Origin: DATJUF01 sp035502655
Lineage (GTDB): Bacteria > Desulfobacterota > Binatia > Binatales > Binataceae
DNA length: 8,203 nt
Assembly: GCA_035502655.1 (NCBI GenBank)
Contig: DATJUF010000244.1
Coordinates: forward strand, 1 to 8,203
Direction: 5' to 3'
The stretch's first letter is position 1, and the number at the start of each line of letters is the position of its first letter. Under the pieces are notes generated by a model. It saw nothing but the letters and a program-made list of their open reading frames with translations, searched no databases and was not told where the DNA came from. A program made the position numbers and the translations under genes. Shown one piece after another: positions 1 through 6,686 of this stretch.

Positions 1-50
1 CTAATTTGCTGGTTGAGCGTCTAGCGAAACCTATGACGACTGAACAATGA
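1..50 (+). CDS. C-terminal end of an unidentified upstream gene (partial)
   Basis: Only one plus-strand frame is open from the window edge: codons starting at position 3 read NLLVERLAKPMTTEQ and end in TGA at 48-50. The other two frames hit stops at once (TAA at 2-4, TAG at 22-24). The TGA overlaps the ATG of the adaptor gene (47-49) in the classic ATGA arrangement, which is typical of translationally coupled genes in one operon. In related exporter operons the gene before the adaptor is often a TetR-family regulator or a TolC-like outer-membrane protein. Fifteen residues are too few to choose between these or others, so the product is left unnamed. That it is coding is an inference from the open frame and the stop/start overlap. 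Confidence 0.5.
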   Translation, partial: NLLVERLAKPMTTEQ

Positions 51-928
51 CATCACTAGCGCGCCGGCTACTGCGATTCGGGATCATCATTGTTTTAGCC
101 GGAGGCCTGTATTATCTCGGTGGCAAATACCTATGGCCGCCACCGAACCCCAACGTGATCCAGACGGTCGGCATCATCGAGGCCCCCGAAGTTAATATAA
201 CCAGCCGAATCGCGGGCCGGATCGTCGAGCTCAACCTGCTTGAGGGCGATACGGTCGAGCGCGGGCAGGTCGTCTTCAAAATCGAGGATATCGATATCCG
301 CAATGAATTGGCCAACGCGCGCGGCAACCTCGCGAATGTCGAAGCGGAACTGCATGATGACGAATTGCAGGCCAGGCGAATGCAGGCGCTGTTCGACCGC
401 AACGTCGTTTCAGCGCAGCAGCGCGAAGACGCAGTAGCGAAATACGGCGAAAGCCGCGGGGCAATGATCGCAGCAAAGGGTGAGGTTCAGCTGTACTCCG
501 ATCAACTGGCCGATACGGTGGTGCGTGCGCCTATTTCAGGAGTGGTGGTCAGCAAGAATCTGGAAGTTGGAGAATGGGTGACGCCGGGAACTTCAGTTCT
601 AACAGTCGATGACTTATCGACTATATGGGCCCGGATCGATTTGGAGGAGACTGATCTGGGCTGGATACGGATCGGTACAAGCGCACAAGTGGAACTGCCG
701 GCCAAGCCCCCGTTGATCTTTCCTGGGCGCGTGATCGCAATTGGGCAAGAAGGGCAGTTCGCAACTGAAACCGACGTACGGCGCGGACGCCAGGATATCC
801 GGACCTTCTATCTCAAAGTGCGGGTGTTGCAAGCCAGCGGCGAAGTGAAACCGGGAATGACCGCCGAGGTGACTTTTACGCGCGATGGAAATCCGATCAG
901 CAGCGATACAGGCCCACGGCCTGACTAA
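47..928 (+). CDS. HlyD/EmrA-type membrane-fusion (periplasmic adaptor) protein of an ABC exporter
   Basis: This 293-residue protein should be the periplasmic adaptor joining an inner-membrane ABC exporter to an outer-membrane channel. Residues 11-28 form one uncleaved N-terminal transmembrane helix after a basic start (RRLLR). Residues about 42-80 (GRIVELNLLEGDTVERGQ) and 158-187 (VVRAPISGVVVSKNLEVGE) are the two halves of a lipoyl-like barrel-sandwich domain. Between them, residues 82-157 form a charged alpha-hairpin of the kind that contacts TolC-like channels. Residues 190-230 and 252-276, ending in VKPGMTAEV, are the beta-barrel part. Length and domain order fit the YbhG/HlyD_D23 class. 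The start is the ATG at 47, which overlaps the preceding stop; there is no strong Shine-Dalgarno sequence, so coupling to the upstream gene is likely. The 3' end overlaps the ATPase gene by 44 bases. The substrate is unknown. Confidence 0.93.
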   Translation: MTSLARRLLRFGIIIVLAGGLYYLGGKYLWPPPNPNVIQTVGIIEAPEVNITSRIAGRIVELNLLEGDTVERGQVVFKIEDIDIRNELANARGNLANVEAELHDDELQARRMQALFDRNVVSAQQREDAVAKYGESRGAMIAAKGEVQLYSDQLADTVVRAPISGVVVSKNLEVGEWVTPGTSVLTVDDLSTIWARIDLEETDLGWIRIGTSAQVELPAKPPLIFPGRVIAIGQEGQFATETDVRRGRQDIRTFYLKVRVLQASGEVKPGMTAEVTFTRDGNPISSDTGPRPD

Positions 929-1901
929 GCGCTTCGGCGCCTTTACGGCCGTTGATCAGGTCAGCTTCGAAGTTATGAAGGGCGAGCTGTTCGGCCTGCT
1001 CGGTCCCAACGGCGCTGGCAAGACGACGCTCAGCCGGATGCTGACGACGCTGATCACGCCGACCTCAGGAACGGCGCTGGTGGCCGGCCAGGACGTAAGT
1101 CATGCCGCGGCGCATGTGCGCGAACGGATTGGCGTAATTCCGCAGGCGCTGACTTCTGATCTTGATCTTACTGGATGGGAGAATGTCGACGTCTATGGTC
1201 AATTCTATGGCATTGGGCGGCGCGCCCGGCACGAGCGGGCGGAACGCCTGCTGACGATGGTTGGGCTAGCGGAACGCGCCAATGATCTGGTTGCGACTTA
1301 CTCGGGCGGGATGCGGCGGCGACTCGAAATCGCGCGCGGACTGATCCATTCGCCTGAAGTATTGTTTCTCGACGAGCCGACGATCGGACTCGATCCGCAA
1401 AGCCGCCGCGCCGTATGGGAATTATTGCAGAAACTGCGCGAAGAGACCGGGCTGACGATTTCGCTCACGACCCACTATATGGATGAGGCGGAGACGCTGT
1501 GCGATCGGATCGCGATTGTCGATGGCGGCAAGTTCATCGCGATAGGCACCCCGCAGGAACTCAAGTCGATGGTCAAAGGCTCGGATCGTATCGAACTCGA
1601 AATCAAAACCGGTGATGCGGCGGCGATTGCCGCCATGATCCGGGCGCAACCCTATGTGCATGAGGTAAGTGACACCAGCGGCAAGCTCACTGTATCAACC
1701 GACGACGGCGCACATATGATGCCGCGCCTGATTTCAGCAATTGACGAGGCTGGCGCCGAGCTGTCGTCGATCAAACTCGAACGGATGTCGCTCGAGGACG
1801 TCTTTATTCGCTTCACCGGCCGGCGCCTGCGCGATGAACCGGCGCGTAAACCGGGATTCTTCAATCTGAGCCTCGGGATGCCTCGGCCGGGGCACAGTTA
1901 G
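885..1901 (+). CDS. ABC-2 type exporter ATP-binding protein (DrrA/YbhF/CcmA-like)
   Basis: This 338-residue cytoplasmic ATPase powers the adjacent permease. All nucleotide-binding motifs are intact: A-loop region LTKRFG (13-18), Walker A GPNGAGKTT (40-48), Q-loop Gln87 in IPQ, signature YSGGM (139-143), Walker B VLFLDEP with catalytic Glu164, D-loop GLD (168-170) and switch His197 in LTTH. After the core, residues about 235-310 form the C-terminal DUF4162-like extension typical of DrrA-type exporters, ending in the characteristic SLEDVFIRFTGR segment. The start must be at or before ATG 885 because the first conserved strand (residues 7-18) lies immediately after it, so the 44-base out-of-frame overlap with the adaptor is real. 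A GAGGT at 866-870 lies rather far upstream (14 bases). The permease gene follows 10 bases after the stop. The family handles drugs, lipids and similar compounds; the actual substrate is not evident. Confidence 0.95.
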   Translation: MEIRSAAIQAHGLTKRFGAFTAVDQVSFEVMKGELFGLLGPNGAGKTTLSRMLTTLITPTSGTALVAGQDVSHAAAHVRERIGVIPQALTSDLDLTGWENVDVYGQFYGIGRRARHERAERLLTMVGLAERANDLVATYSGGMRRRLEIARGLIHSPEVLFLDEPTIGLDPQSRRAVWELLQKLREETGLTISLTTHYMDEAETLCDRIAIVDGGKFIAIGTPQELKSMVKGSDRIELEIKTGDAAAIAAMIRAQPYVHEVSDTSGKLTVSTDDGAHMMPRLISAIDEAGAELSSIKLERMSLEDVFIRFTGRRLRDEPARKPGFFNLSLGMPRPGHS

Positions 1902-1911
1902 CTGAAGCGCC

Positions 1912-3030
1912 ATGCAAAAATCCTGGGCCATCATGCGGCGCGACCTGATCAAGCTGTCGCGCAATCCGTTGACGATGCTTATCACTGTGCTGCTGCCAAT
2001 CATCTATCTGGTGATTTTCGGTAACTCATTTCAAGGCGTGCTCAAGCGCCTGCCGGTGGTTTTAGTCGCGCAGGATCATGGTCCCTACGCTATCCGGATG
2101 ATGGAGAAGATGCAGGCGCTGGCGGCCGGGCCACGCACGATCACGCTGACCTACGAAGAGGATCCGGGTGCGGCGATTCAGCAGGTGCGCGACGGACACT
2201 TCAAGAGCGCGTTAATCATCCCGGCGGGCTTCAGCAAGGATATTGAAGAGGGACGGATCGGCGAACTCGGATTGTTCAGCGACAACGTCGATACGATCAG
2301 CGCGGCGACACTGGAAAACGTAATTGAGCAGGCGGCGAATACGCTTCGCGACGGCTACGTCACCGCGCGCGAGCCGAAGCTGAACGAAATTACATTGCGG
2401 CCTAGCAACCTGTTCGTCACCGTCGATTACGACCGCTCGCTGATCCCTGGCGTAATCGTGATGGCGCTGTTCATGAGGTCGCTCACCTCGGGCGTATTCA
2501 ACTGGGTGATGGATCGTTTCATGGGCGTGACGGAATGCTACCTGGTGACACCGCTGTCGCGCTGGAACCTGGCTGGCGGCATCCTCGGCAGCAGCGTTCT
2601 GGTAACCAGTTGTGCTGCGCTGATCGTGCTGGTCGTAGGACTGCTGATTACCGGCGGAACGATCATTGGCGGCTTGCAGGCGCTGCTGGTTCTGCTAGGG
2701 ATAATCGTGCTGGGAGCGACCGGTATTCTCGCGATGACTTTCGCGCTTCTCGCGCGTGCGGACAATCCACGGGTGGTTGGAGCGTCGGCGGGATTCTTCA
2801 ACGTCATCCTGTTTTTCCCGAGCGGGGCGGTTTATCCAATCGAGAGTTTTCCGCACTGGCTCCGAATTTTCGCCGAATATAATCCGGAGACGCACGCTGT
2901 CAGCGCGCTCAAGTCGGTTTTGTTCAAAGGAGCGGACCTGCGTGCGGTCTCTGGCGACATCTGCTTTTTGGTGGTGTTCACGGCAATCATGCTGCTGTTG
3001 GCGGGCCTTAACTTGAAGCGCACGCTCTAG
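1912..3030 (+). CDS. ABC-2 type exporter permease (DrrB/YbhR-like)
   Basis: This 372-residue inner-membrane protein is the transmembrane half of the exporter encoded with the two preceding genes. A basic, amphipathic N-terminus (MRRDLIKLSRNP) precedes helix 1 (about 20-38), then a large soluble domain (about 40-165) that should face the periplasm, as in YbhR/YadH-type ABC-2 permeases. Five further hydrophobic segments follow near 178-198, 223-245, 252-282, 287-305 and 350-367. The segment FFPSGAVYPIESFPHWLRIF (301-320), followed by NPETHAV, is the conserved re-entrant ABC-2 signature. Only one permease gene is present, so the functional transporter is presumably a permease homodimer with an ATPase dimer. 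The ATG at 1912 lies 10 bases after the ATPase stop without a strong ribosome-binding site, which suggests coupled translation. The gene ends 37 bases from the stop of the convergent RNase H gene. Confidence 0.93.
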   Translation: MQKSWAIMRRDLIKLSRNPLTMLITVLLPIIYLVIFGNSFQGVLKRLPVVLVAQDHGPYAIRMMEKMQALAAGPRTITLTYEEDPGAAIQQVRDGHFKSALIIPAGFSKDIEEGRIGELGLFSDNVDTISAATLENVIEQAANTLRDGYVTAREPKLNEITLRPSNLFVTVDYDRSLIPGVIVMALFMRSLTSGVFNWVMDRFMGVTECYLVTPLSRWNLAGGILGSSVLVTSCAALIVLVVGLLITGGTIIGGLQALLVLLGIIVLGATGILAMTFALLARADNPRVVGASAGFFNVILFFPSGAVYPIESFPHWLRIFAEYNPETHAVSALKSVLFKGADLRAVSGDICFLVVFTAIMLLLAGLNLKRTL

Positions 3031-3067
3031 GAAAGAATCAGTTGGACTAGATCTGGTACCGCCGCGC

Positions 3068-3817
3068 TCAATTCTTGAAAAGGCTGGGCTGAGAATGGGC
3101 GCTGCTGCGGGCCTTAAGCTGGCACTCGGCCAGCGAGCAATAGCTGGGAATATCCTTGCGGCTGTTGCTGACGAACTGACGGCCGCATCCGTGACAGCTC
3201 TTGATAGTTTCGCCGGCCCGCAACAGCGGAGTGAGTTCGTGAATAATGCGGCTCAGGCTATCATCGTGGCCGGCGTGATGCGCGGTACCGGCGCGCGCAC
3301 GACGGACGGCGACATGATTATCCGAGGCGGCACCGGGCTGCTCCGCGCCGCTCTCTGCATGCGACTCATCGACGATTGAGAGGCCGTGATAATGGACGCG
3401 GCCGGTCTTGGCGGCAGTCGCCGCCGCGGCGCGGGCGTGGCGATCGGCCTCTTCGTTTAAGGGGTCACCGGCATGTCCTTCGACCCATTCAAATTTGACC
3501 TGACGCTGAGCAACTTCGGCGTCCAGCTTTTCCCACAGTTCGACGTTCTGCCGGCGTTTCCATTGCAGATTCATTGTCTTGACGACGTACTGACTATCGC
3601 TGCGCAGGACGACGCGGGTGCCGGTGGGAATCATCCGCAGTCCTTCGATTGCCCCTGTCAATTCCATGCGATTGTTAGTGGTAGCAGGATCGCCGCCATA
3701 GATCGTTCGCGAGACGCCGCTCGGCTTGACGATCACCGCCGCCCAACCGCCCGGCCCGGGGTTACCGAGGCAGGAACCGTCGGCGTAGACGTAATGGATT
3801 TCGCCGCGCTGAGGCAT
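3068..3817 (-). CDS. rnhA: Ribonuclease HI with C-terminal Cys4 zinc-finger-like module
   Basis: The protein is a 249-residue type 1 RNase H, which cuts the RNA strand of RNA-DNA hybrids such as R-loops and primers. The DEDD active site is complete: Asp13 (YADGS), Glu52 (NNRMELTGAIE), Asp74 (RSDSQYV) and Asp125 (NEEADRHAR), plus His115 (WVEGHAGDP). The catalytic domain spans residues 6-133. Between Asp74 and His115 there are 41 residues against 54 in the E. coli enzyme, so the basic handle is missing. A linker (134-185) leads to a helix and a CX2C-X15-CX4C motif (Cys208, 211, 227, 232) that probably binds zinc; the last residues contain QPSLF. E. coli RNase HI, at 155 residues, has neither. 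ATG 3817 is preferred because it puts the first strand right after the start and leaves 22 bases after glgA; an earlier in-frame start at 3871 would overlap glgA. The role of the tail is unknown. Confidence 0.93.
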   Translation of the reverse strand: MPQRGEIHYVYADGSCLGNPGPGGWAAVIVKPSGVSRTIYGGDPATTNNRMELTGAIEGLRMIPTGTRVVLRSDSQYVVKTMNLQWKRRQNVELWEKLDAEVAQRQVKFEWVEGHAGDPLNEEADRHARAAAATAAKTGRVHYHGLSIVDESHAESGAEQPGAASDNHVAVRRARAGTAHHAGHDDSLSRIIHELTPLLRAGETIKSCHGCGRQFVSNSRKDIPSYCSLAECQLKARSSAHSQPSLFKN

Positions 3818-3839
3818 AACCGCCGATCTGGGCCTTTCG

Positions 3840-5291
3840 CTATTGGCGCGCAGTCTCGCGCAGCCGCTCAAACCAATTCAGATACTCTCGTGCAGCGCGA
3901 TCCCAGGAAAAATTCGCGTGGAAACAGTTTCCCATCAGGCGCCGCCACTGAGTATCATCACGAAACGCCCTCATCGCCCGCTCGACCGCTGCCAGCATCG
4001 CATCAGCATCATATTCATTAAAGACAAAGCCATTACCCGTGCCGATGGCCGGGTCGAACTCCTTCACGGTATCATGCAAACCTCCGGTGGCGCGGACGAT
4101 TGGCACGGTTCCGTACTTCAGCGCATACATCTGCGTGAGTCCACAGGGTTCGAAGCGGGACGGCATCAGAAACATATCACTGCCGGCCTGAATCTGATGG
4201 GCGAGAGCGTTGTCAAATCCCACGAGGAGGCGGAAGGCGTCGGGGTATCGGGTCTCGGCATTGGCGAAGAAGCGCTCCTGAGCAGGATCGCCGCCGGAAA
4301 GCATCACAAACTGGACGCTGAGGTCCATGATGCGATCGAGCGCCTCAGCCACTAAATCTATGCCCTTTTGCGGGGTCATGCGGGTAACCATCCCGATAAT
4401 GGGGGTGCCGTCACGCGCAGGAAGTTTGAGGCGCTGGCGCAACGCATCGCGGCATCGAGTCTTGCCGATACGCCGGGTAGGCGAGAAATGACGTTGAATC
4501 AGATCGTCCCGCAGCGGATCCCACTCGCCGTAGTCGGCCCCGTTGAGGATTCCAACGAAGCGATCTCCTTTGGAACGCAGCACACCTTCAAGGCCGAAAC
4601 CCAATGAAGGATCACTCGCGATTTCCCTTGCATAGGACGGACTTACGGTCGAAACAGCGTCGGCGAAAATGATTGCAGCTTTCATCAGGTTAACCTGGTT
4701 GTGGAATTCCAGATAATCGACGGTGTACCAGGACCAGTCGAGACCGAGGAGCGGATAATCGGCAGCCGGGAAAATACCCTGAAACGCCAGATTGTGAATC
4801 GTAAAAACCGCGAGCGTCTGGGCGAAGCGTGCGCGCAGCGCTTGATCGGCGCGCATTACGATAGGGAGCATTGCAGCGTGCCAATCATGCGCGTGGACGA
4901 TATCGGGGCGAAGCAGGCCGGCCGCAACCGCGGCGGCACGGCCGAAGAAAACGTAGCGGCGCAAATTGTCGGGATAATCGTGGCCGTTCTCGCCGTAGAT
5001 ACCGGCACGGGCAAAAAAATTCGGATGGTCGATGAGGTAAACCGGGATGCCACCAGCCTCATCAGTTCGCAGCAGCCGGAAGGTTTCATGATTGGAGCCT
5101 AGGGGGGCGCTCAACCCTTCAGCCACTGTCCGGATGTCTGGACGCTGGAGCAATGCCCGATAGCCTGGTAGGACCACGCACGGCTCGGCCCCACGGTCAG
5201 CCATCGCGGACGGCAGAGCCGCGATGACATCGGCAAGGCCACCTGCTTTGGCGTCGGGTGCGATCTCGGCAGCGACGATGGCAACCTTCAT
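3840..5291 (-). CDS. glgA: Glycogen synthase (GT5 family, ADP-glucose type)
   Basis: The 483-residue enzyme transfers glucose from a nucleotide sugar (normally ADP-glucose in bacteria) onto the non-reducing end of a growing alpha-1,4-glucan in the cytoplasm. The N-terminal GT5 domain has the KAGGL nucleotide-sugar loop at residues 15-19, HAHDWHAA (about 134-141) and TIHNLAFQG (164-172). The C-terminal Rossmann domain has TRMTPQKGIDLV and then PSRFEPCGLTQ with the conserved Glu381 and Cys383, followed by the GGLHDTV loop. Starting at ATG 5291 puts the loop lysine at position 15, exactly as in E. coli GlgA; a GTG four codons earlier (5303) is the alternative, and neither has a clear ribosome-binding site. 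No other glycogen gene (glgB, glgC, glgP) is in the window. It lies 34 bases after the lipoprotein gene and 22 bases before rnhA, so all three may share a transcript. Confidence 0.96.
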   Translation of the reverse strand: MKVAIVAAEIAPDAKAGGLADVIAALPSAMADRGAEPCVVLPGYRALLQRPDIRTVAEGLSAPLGSNHETFRLLRTDEAGGIPVYLIDHPNFFARAGIYGENGHDYPDNLRRYVFFGRAAAVAAGLLRPDIVHAHDWHAAMLPIVMRADQALRARFAQTLAVFTIHNLAFQGIFPAADYPLLGLDWSWYTVDYLEFHNQVNLMKAAIIFADAVSTVSPSYAREIASDPSLGFGLEGVLRSKGDRFVGILNGADYGEWDPLRDDLIQRHFSPTRRIGKTRCRDALRQRLKLPARDGTPIIGMVTRMTPQKGIDLVAEALDRIMDLSVQFVMLSGGDPAQERFFANAETRYPDAFRLLVGFDNALAHQIQAGSDMFLMPSRFEPCGLTQMYALKYGTVPIVRATGGLHDTVKEFDPAIGTGNGFVFNEYDADAMLAAVERAMRAFRDDTQWRRLMGNCFHANFSWDRAAREYLNWFERLRETARQ

Positions 5292-5325
5292 GCGAGTTGT
5301 CACGGAATATGAGTGCGCCGACCGC

Positions 5326-6120
5326 CTAGGGAGGGTTCGCGCCGGTATCAGGGATGCTGGTGTCGGGACTGCCGCCGTCGGGACCTCCGGAATCGGGTGT
5401 CCAGCTATCCGGTATCGTCGAGGAATCTGAATCCGGCGTTACGAAGGAGCTGCCCGAATTCTCGGAACCGGCTGCCGTAACTGTAAAGTCGGGCGTGAGA
5501 TTACAGCAAAGCTGAAAACTGTCACCGGCGCGAGGATCGGCATTATAGGCAATGAGAGAACCGTCACCCTCTACCTTGACAGCCTCATAATTGGTCGAGC
5601 CGGAAGCGCGGATCACCGAAAAGACGTAATAGTGGTCCGGTTCGAGCGGCTCAGGCGGTCCGCTGTCAGGTGTCGTCTGCTGGAATCCCTGCGGTACCTC
5701 GCCGTATTTTACGTGCCTTACGATATAGGGCTTTTTGGAGCCGATACCTGGGAGGATGGAAAGTCCGCTCATATCGATGTCGACTTGCCATACAACCACC
5801 CCGCCCTCAAATAAAACCGTACTGGCGACACGGTTAGCGCCTTTCGGTTCAGTGGCGATGGTATTGGCGGCGGCATATTTCGTTACCACCATCGAGCTCA
5901 GGTAGTCGCTTGGATTTGAGTAGCTGATATTGATCTTAGCTTCGGGGCCGGGCGGGATTGTGTTCGCGGCGTTGTCGACCGTATGAGGCGATGGCGCCGA
6001 AGCGGGGCCGCCATGATGGAAAAGGGCGCAGCCGCCGATCATGCAGGGGAACACAATCGCCGCACCGATGGTTAGCCCGAGCCGCCGAACAATCAGCTTG
6101 CGGCTGATGCTTTGAATCAT
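5326..6120 (-). CDS. Putative lipoprotein with C-terminal Pro-Asp repeat tail, unknown function
   Basis: I do not recognise this 264-residue protein. It starts with a basic n-region (SRKLIVRR) and a hydrophobic stretch (14-28) ending in the lipobox IGGC, so Cys31 should be lipidated and the protein anchored in a membrane after export. A short Ser/Pro/His-rich linker (32-60) leads to a beta-rich domain (about 62-217) that includes a Cys205-Cys206 pair. The last 40 residues are low complexity, with Pro-Asp every five residues (P237, P242, P247, P252, P257). ATG 6120 is chosen because it gives a normal signal peptide. A GTG at 6180 overlaps the upstream stop (GTGA) but would add 20 residues ahead of the signal. 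A GTG at 6132 is also possible, with AAAGGAG at 6147-6153 but long spacing. It lies between the DUF2231 gene and glgA; a link to glucan metabolism is not supported by the sequence. Confidence 0.75.
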   Translation of the reverse strand: MIQSISRKLIVRRLGLTIGAAIVFPCMIGGCALFHHGGPASAPSPHTVDNAANTIPPGPEAKINISYSNPSDYLSSMVVTKYAAANTIATEPKGANRVASTVLFEGGVVVWQVDIDMSGLSILPGIGSKKPYIVRHVKYGEVPQGFQQTTPDSGPPEPLEPDHYYVFSVIRASGSTNYEAVKVEGDGSLIAYNADPRAGDSFQLCCNLTPDFTVTAAGSENSGSSFVTPDSDSSTIPDSWTPDSGGPDGGSPDTSIPDTGANPP

Positions 6121-6176
6121 GAAATTATACACGCCGCAATGCCCGGCTCCTTTGCCCCGTCTAAACATAATGCGCG

Positions 6177-6683
6177 TCACTGCGAAAAATCGATAGGCTG
6201 CGGCAGGCTTCCACCGGCATTATAGCCGTAGACCATCCATCCGCCGAAATCCGCACCGATCGCGAGCAATGCCGTCATCACAAACAGCAAAAACACAAAG
6301 GTGCTGCGACCTCGCCGCGGCAATGGCCGCGCACTCAACGCCCATAAGGATAGCGCAAGACTTAGGGCAAAAACGATGAGCATCAGCGCGCGATGATACA
6401 CGAGAATGTGGTCACGGACAGAGGGAGCGATCATCACGCTTTCGGAGGCACGAAGCCCCGTCCATACTGATAAAGCGCCGCCTAAGGTGCCGAGCGTGAG
6501 CAACCAAAGACCGGTCCATGCCCAAGCTTCGCGCTGGGCTATCCATGCGAGCAGGTATACTAATAAGGCGCCGGTCAGAAAGGCGATCGGGAAATGAATC
6601 ACCAAAGGGTGGAGATTCTGAAGACTGTGCGCCCCATGCCAGCCGAGCAGATACTTCGCCTCTGCGGACAGCCTTCTGAGCAA
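6177..6683 (-). CDS. DUF2231-type four-helix membrane protein
   Basis: The 168-residue protein has four hydrophobic helices near residues 26-48, 55-75, 95-117 and 127-147. It carries the DUF2231 hallmarks: the HPLVIHFPIA segment at the start of helix 1 (His25, His30), a second histidine pair before helix 3 (His92, His97) and the GGWMVYGYNAG segment after helix 4. The function of this family is not established; the paired membrane histidines would suit haem or metal binding, which is inference. The only workable start is a TTG at 6683, three bases after the TAG of the upstream gene and without a ribosome-binding site, so it probably depends on translation reinitiation. Both genes lie in the same reading frame, separated by TAG and CCG. 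Its own stop overlaps a GTG in the downstream lipoprotein frame. Confidence 0.85.
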   Translation of the reverse strand: MLRRLSAEAKYLLGWHGAHSLQNLHPLVIHFPIAFLTGALLVYLLAWIAQREAWAWTGLWLLTLGTLGGALSVWTGLRASESVMIAPSVRDHILVYHRALMLIVFALSLALSLWALSARPLPRRGRSTFVFLLFVMTALLAIGADFGGWMVYGYNAGGSLPQPIDFSQ

Positions 6684-6686
6684 CGG

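Noticed and set aside
2535..2882. Open frame of 115 codons on the plus strand inside the permease gene
   Set aside because: It is an out-of-frame reading of the permease, rich in Arg/Ser/Gly as expected for a shifted GC-rich gene, with no domain.
1..3030. Possibility that the exporter operon belongs to a biosynthetic or resistance island
   Set aside because: Only adaptor, ATPase and permease are visible; no biosynthetic, resistance or mobile gene lies nearby, so this remains a generic exporter.
3033..3076. Inverted repeat AAGAAT / ATTCTT spanning the convergent junction
   Set aside because: Six AT-rich base pairs with a 32-base loop and no T-run are too weak for a terminator.
3818..3871. 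Upstream in-frame extension of rnhA to 3871
   Set aside because: It would overlap glgA by 32 bases and add 18 residues with no family counterpart; ATG 3817 fits the domain start better.
3473..4021. Open frame of 182 codons on the plus strand opposite rnhA and glgA
   Set aside because: It lies antisense to two well-supported genes with intact catalytic motifs, has no recognisable domain and its composition reads as a mirror of the true frames.
6124..6129. Perfect TATAAT on the minus strand just before the lipoprotein ATG
   Set aside because: No TTGACA-like box lies 16-18 bases upstream (the position holds AAGGAG), and the hexamer also encodes residues of a possible longer frame. A promoter here would yield an almost leaderless transcript, so I treat it as chance.
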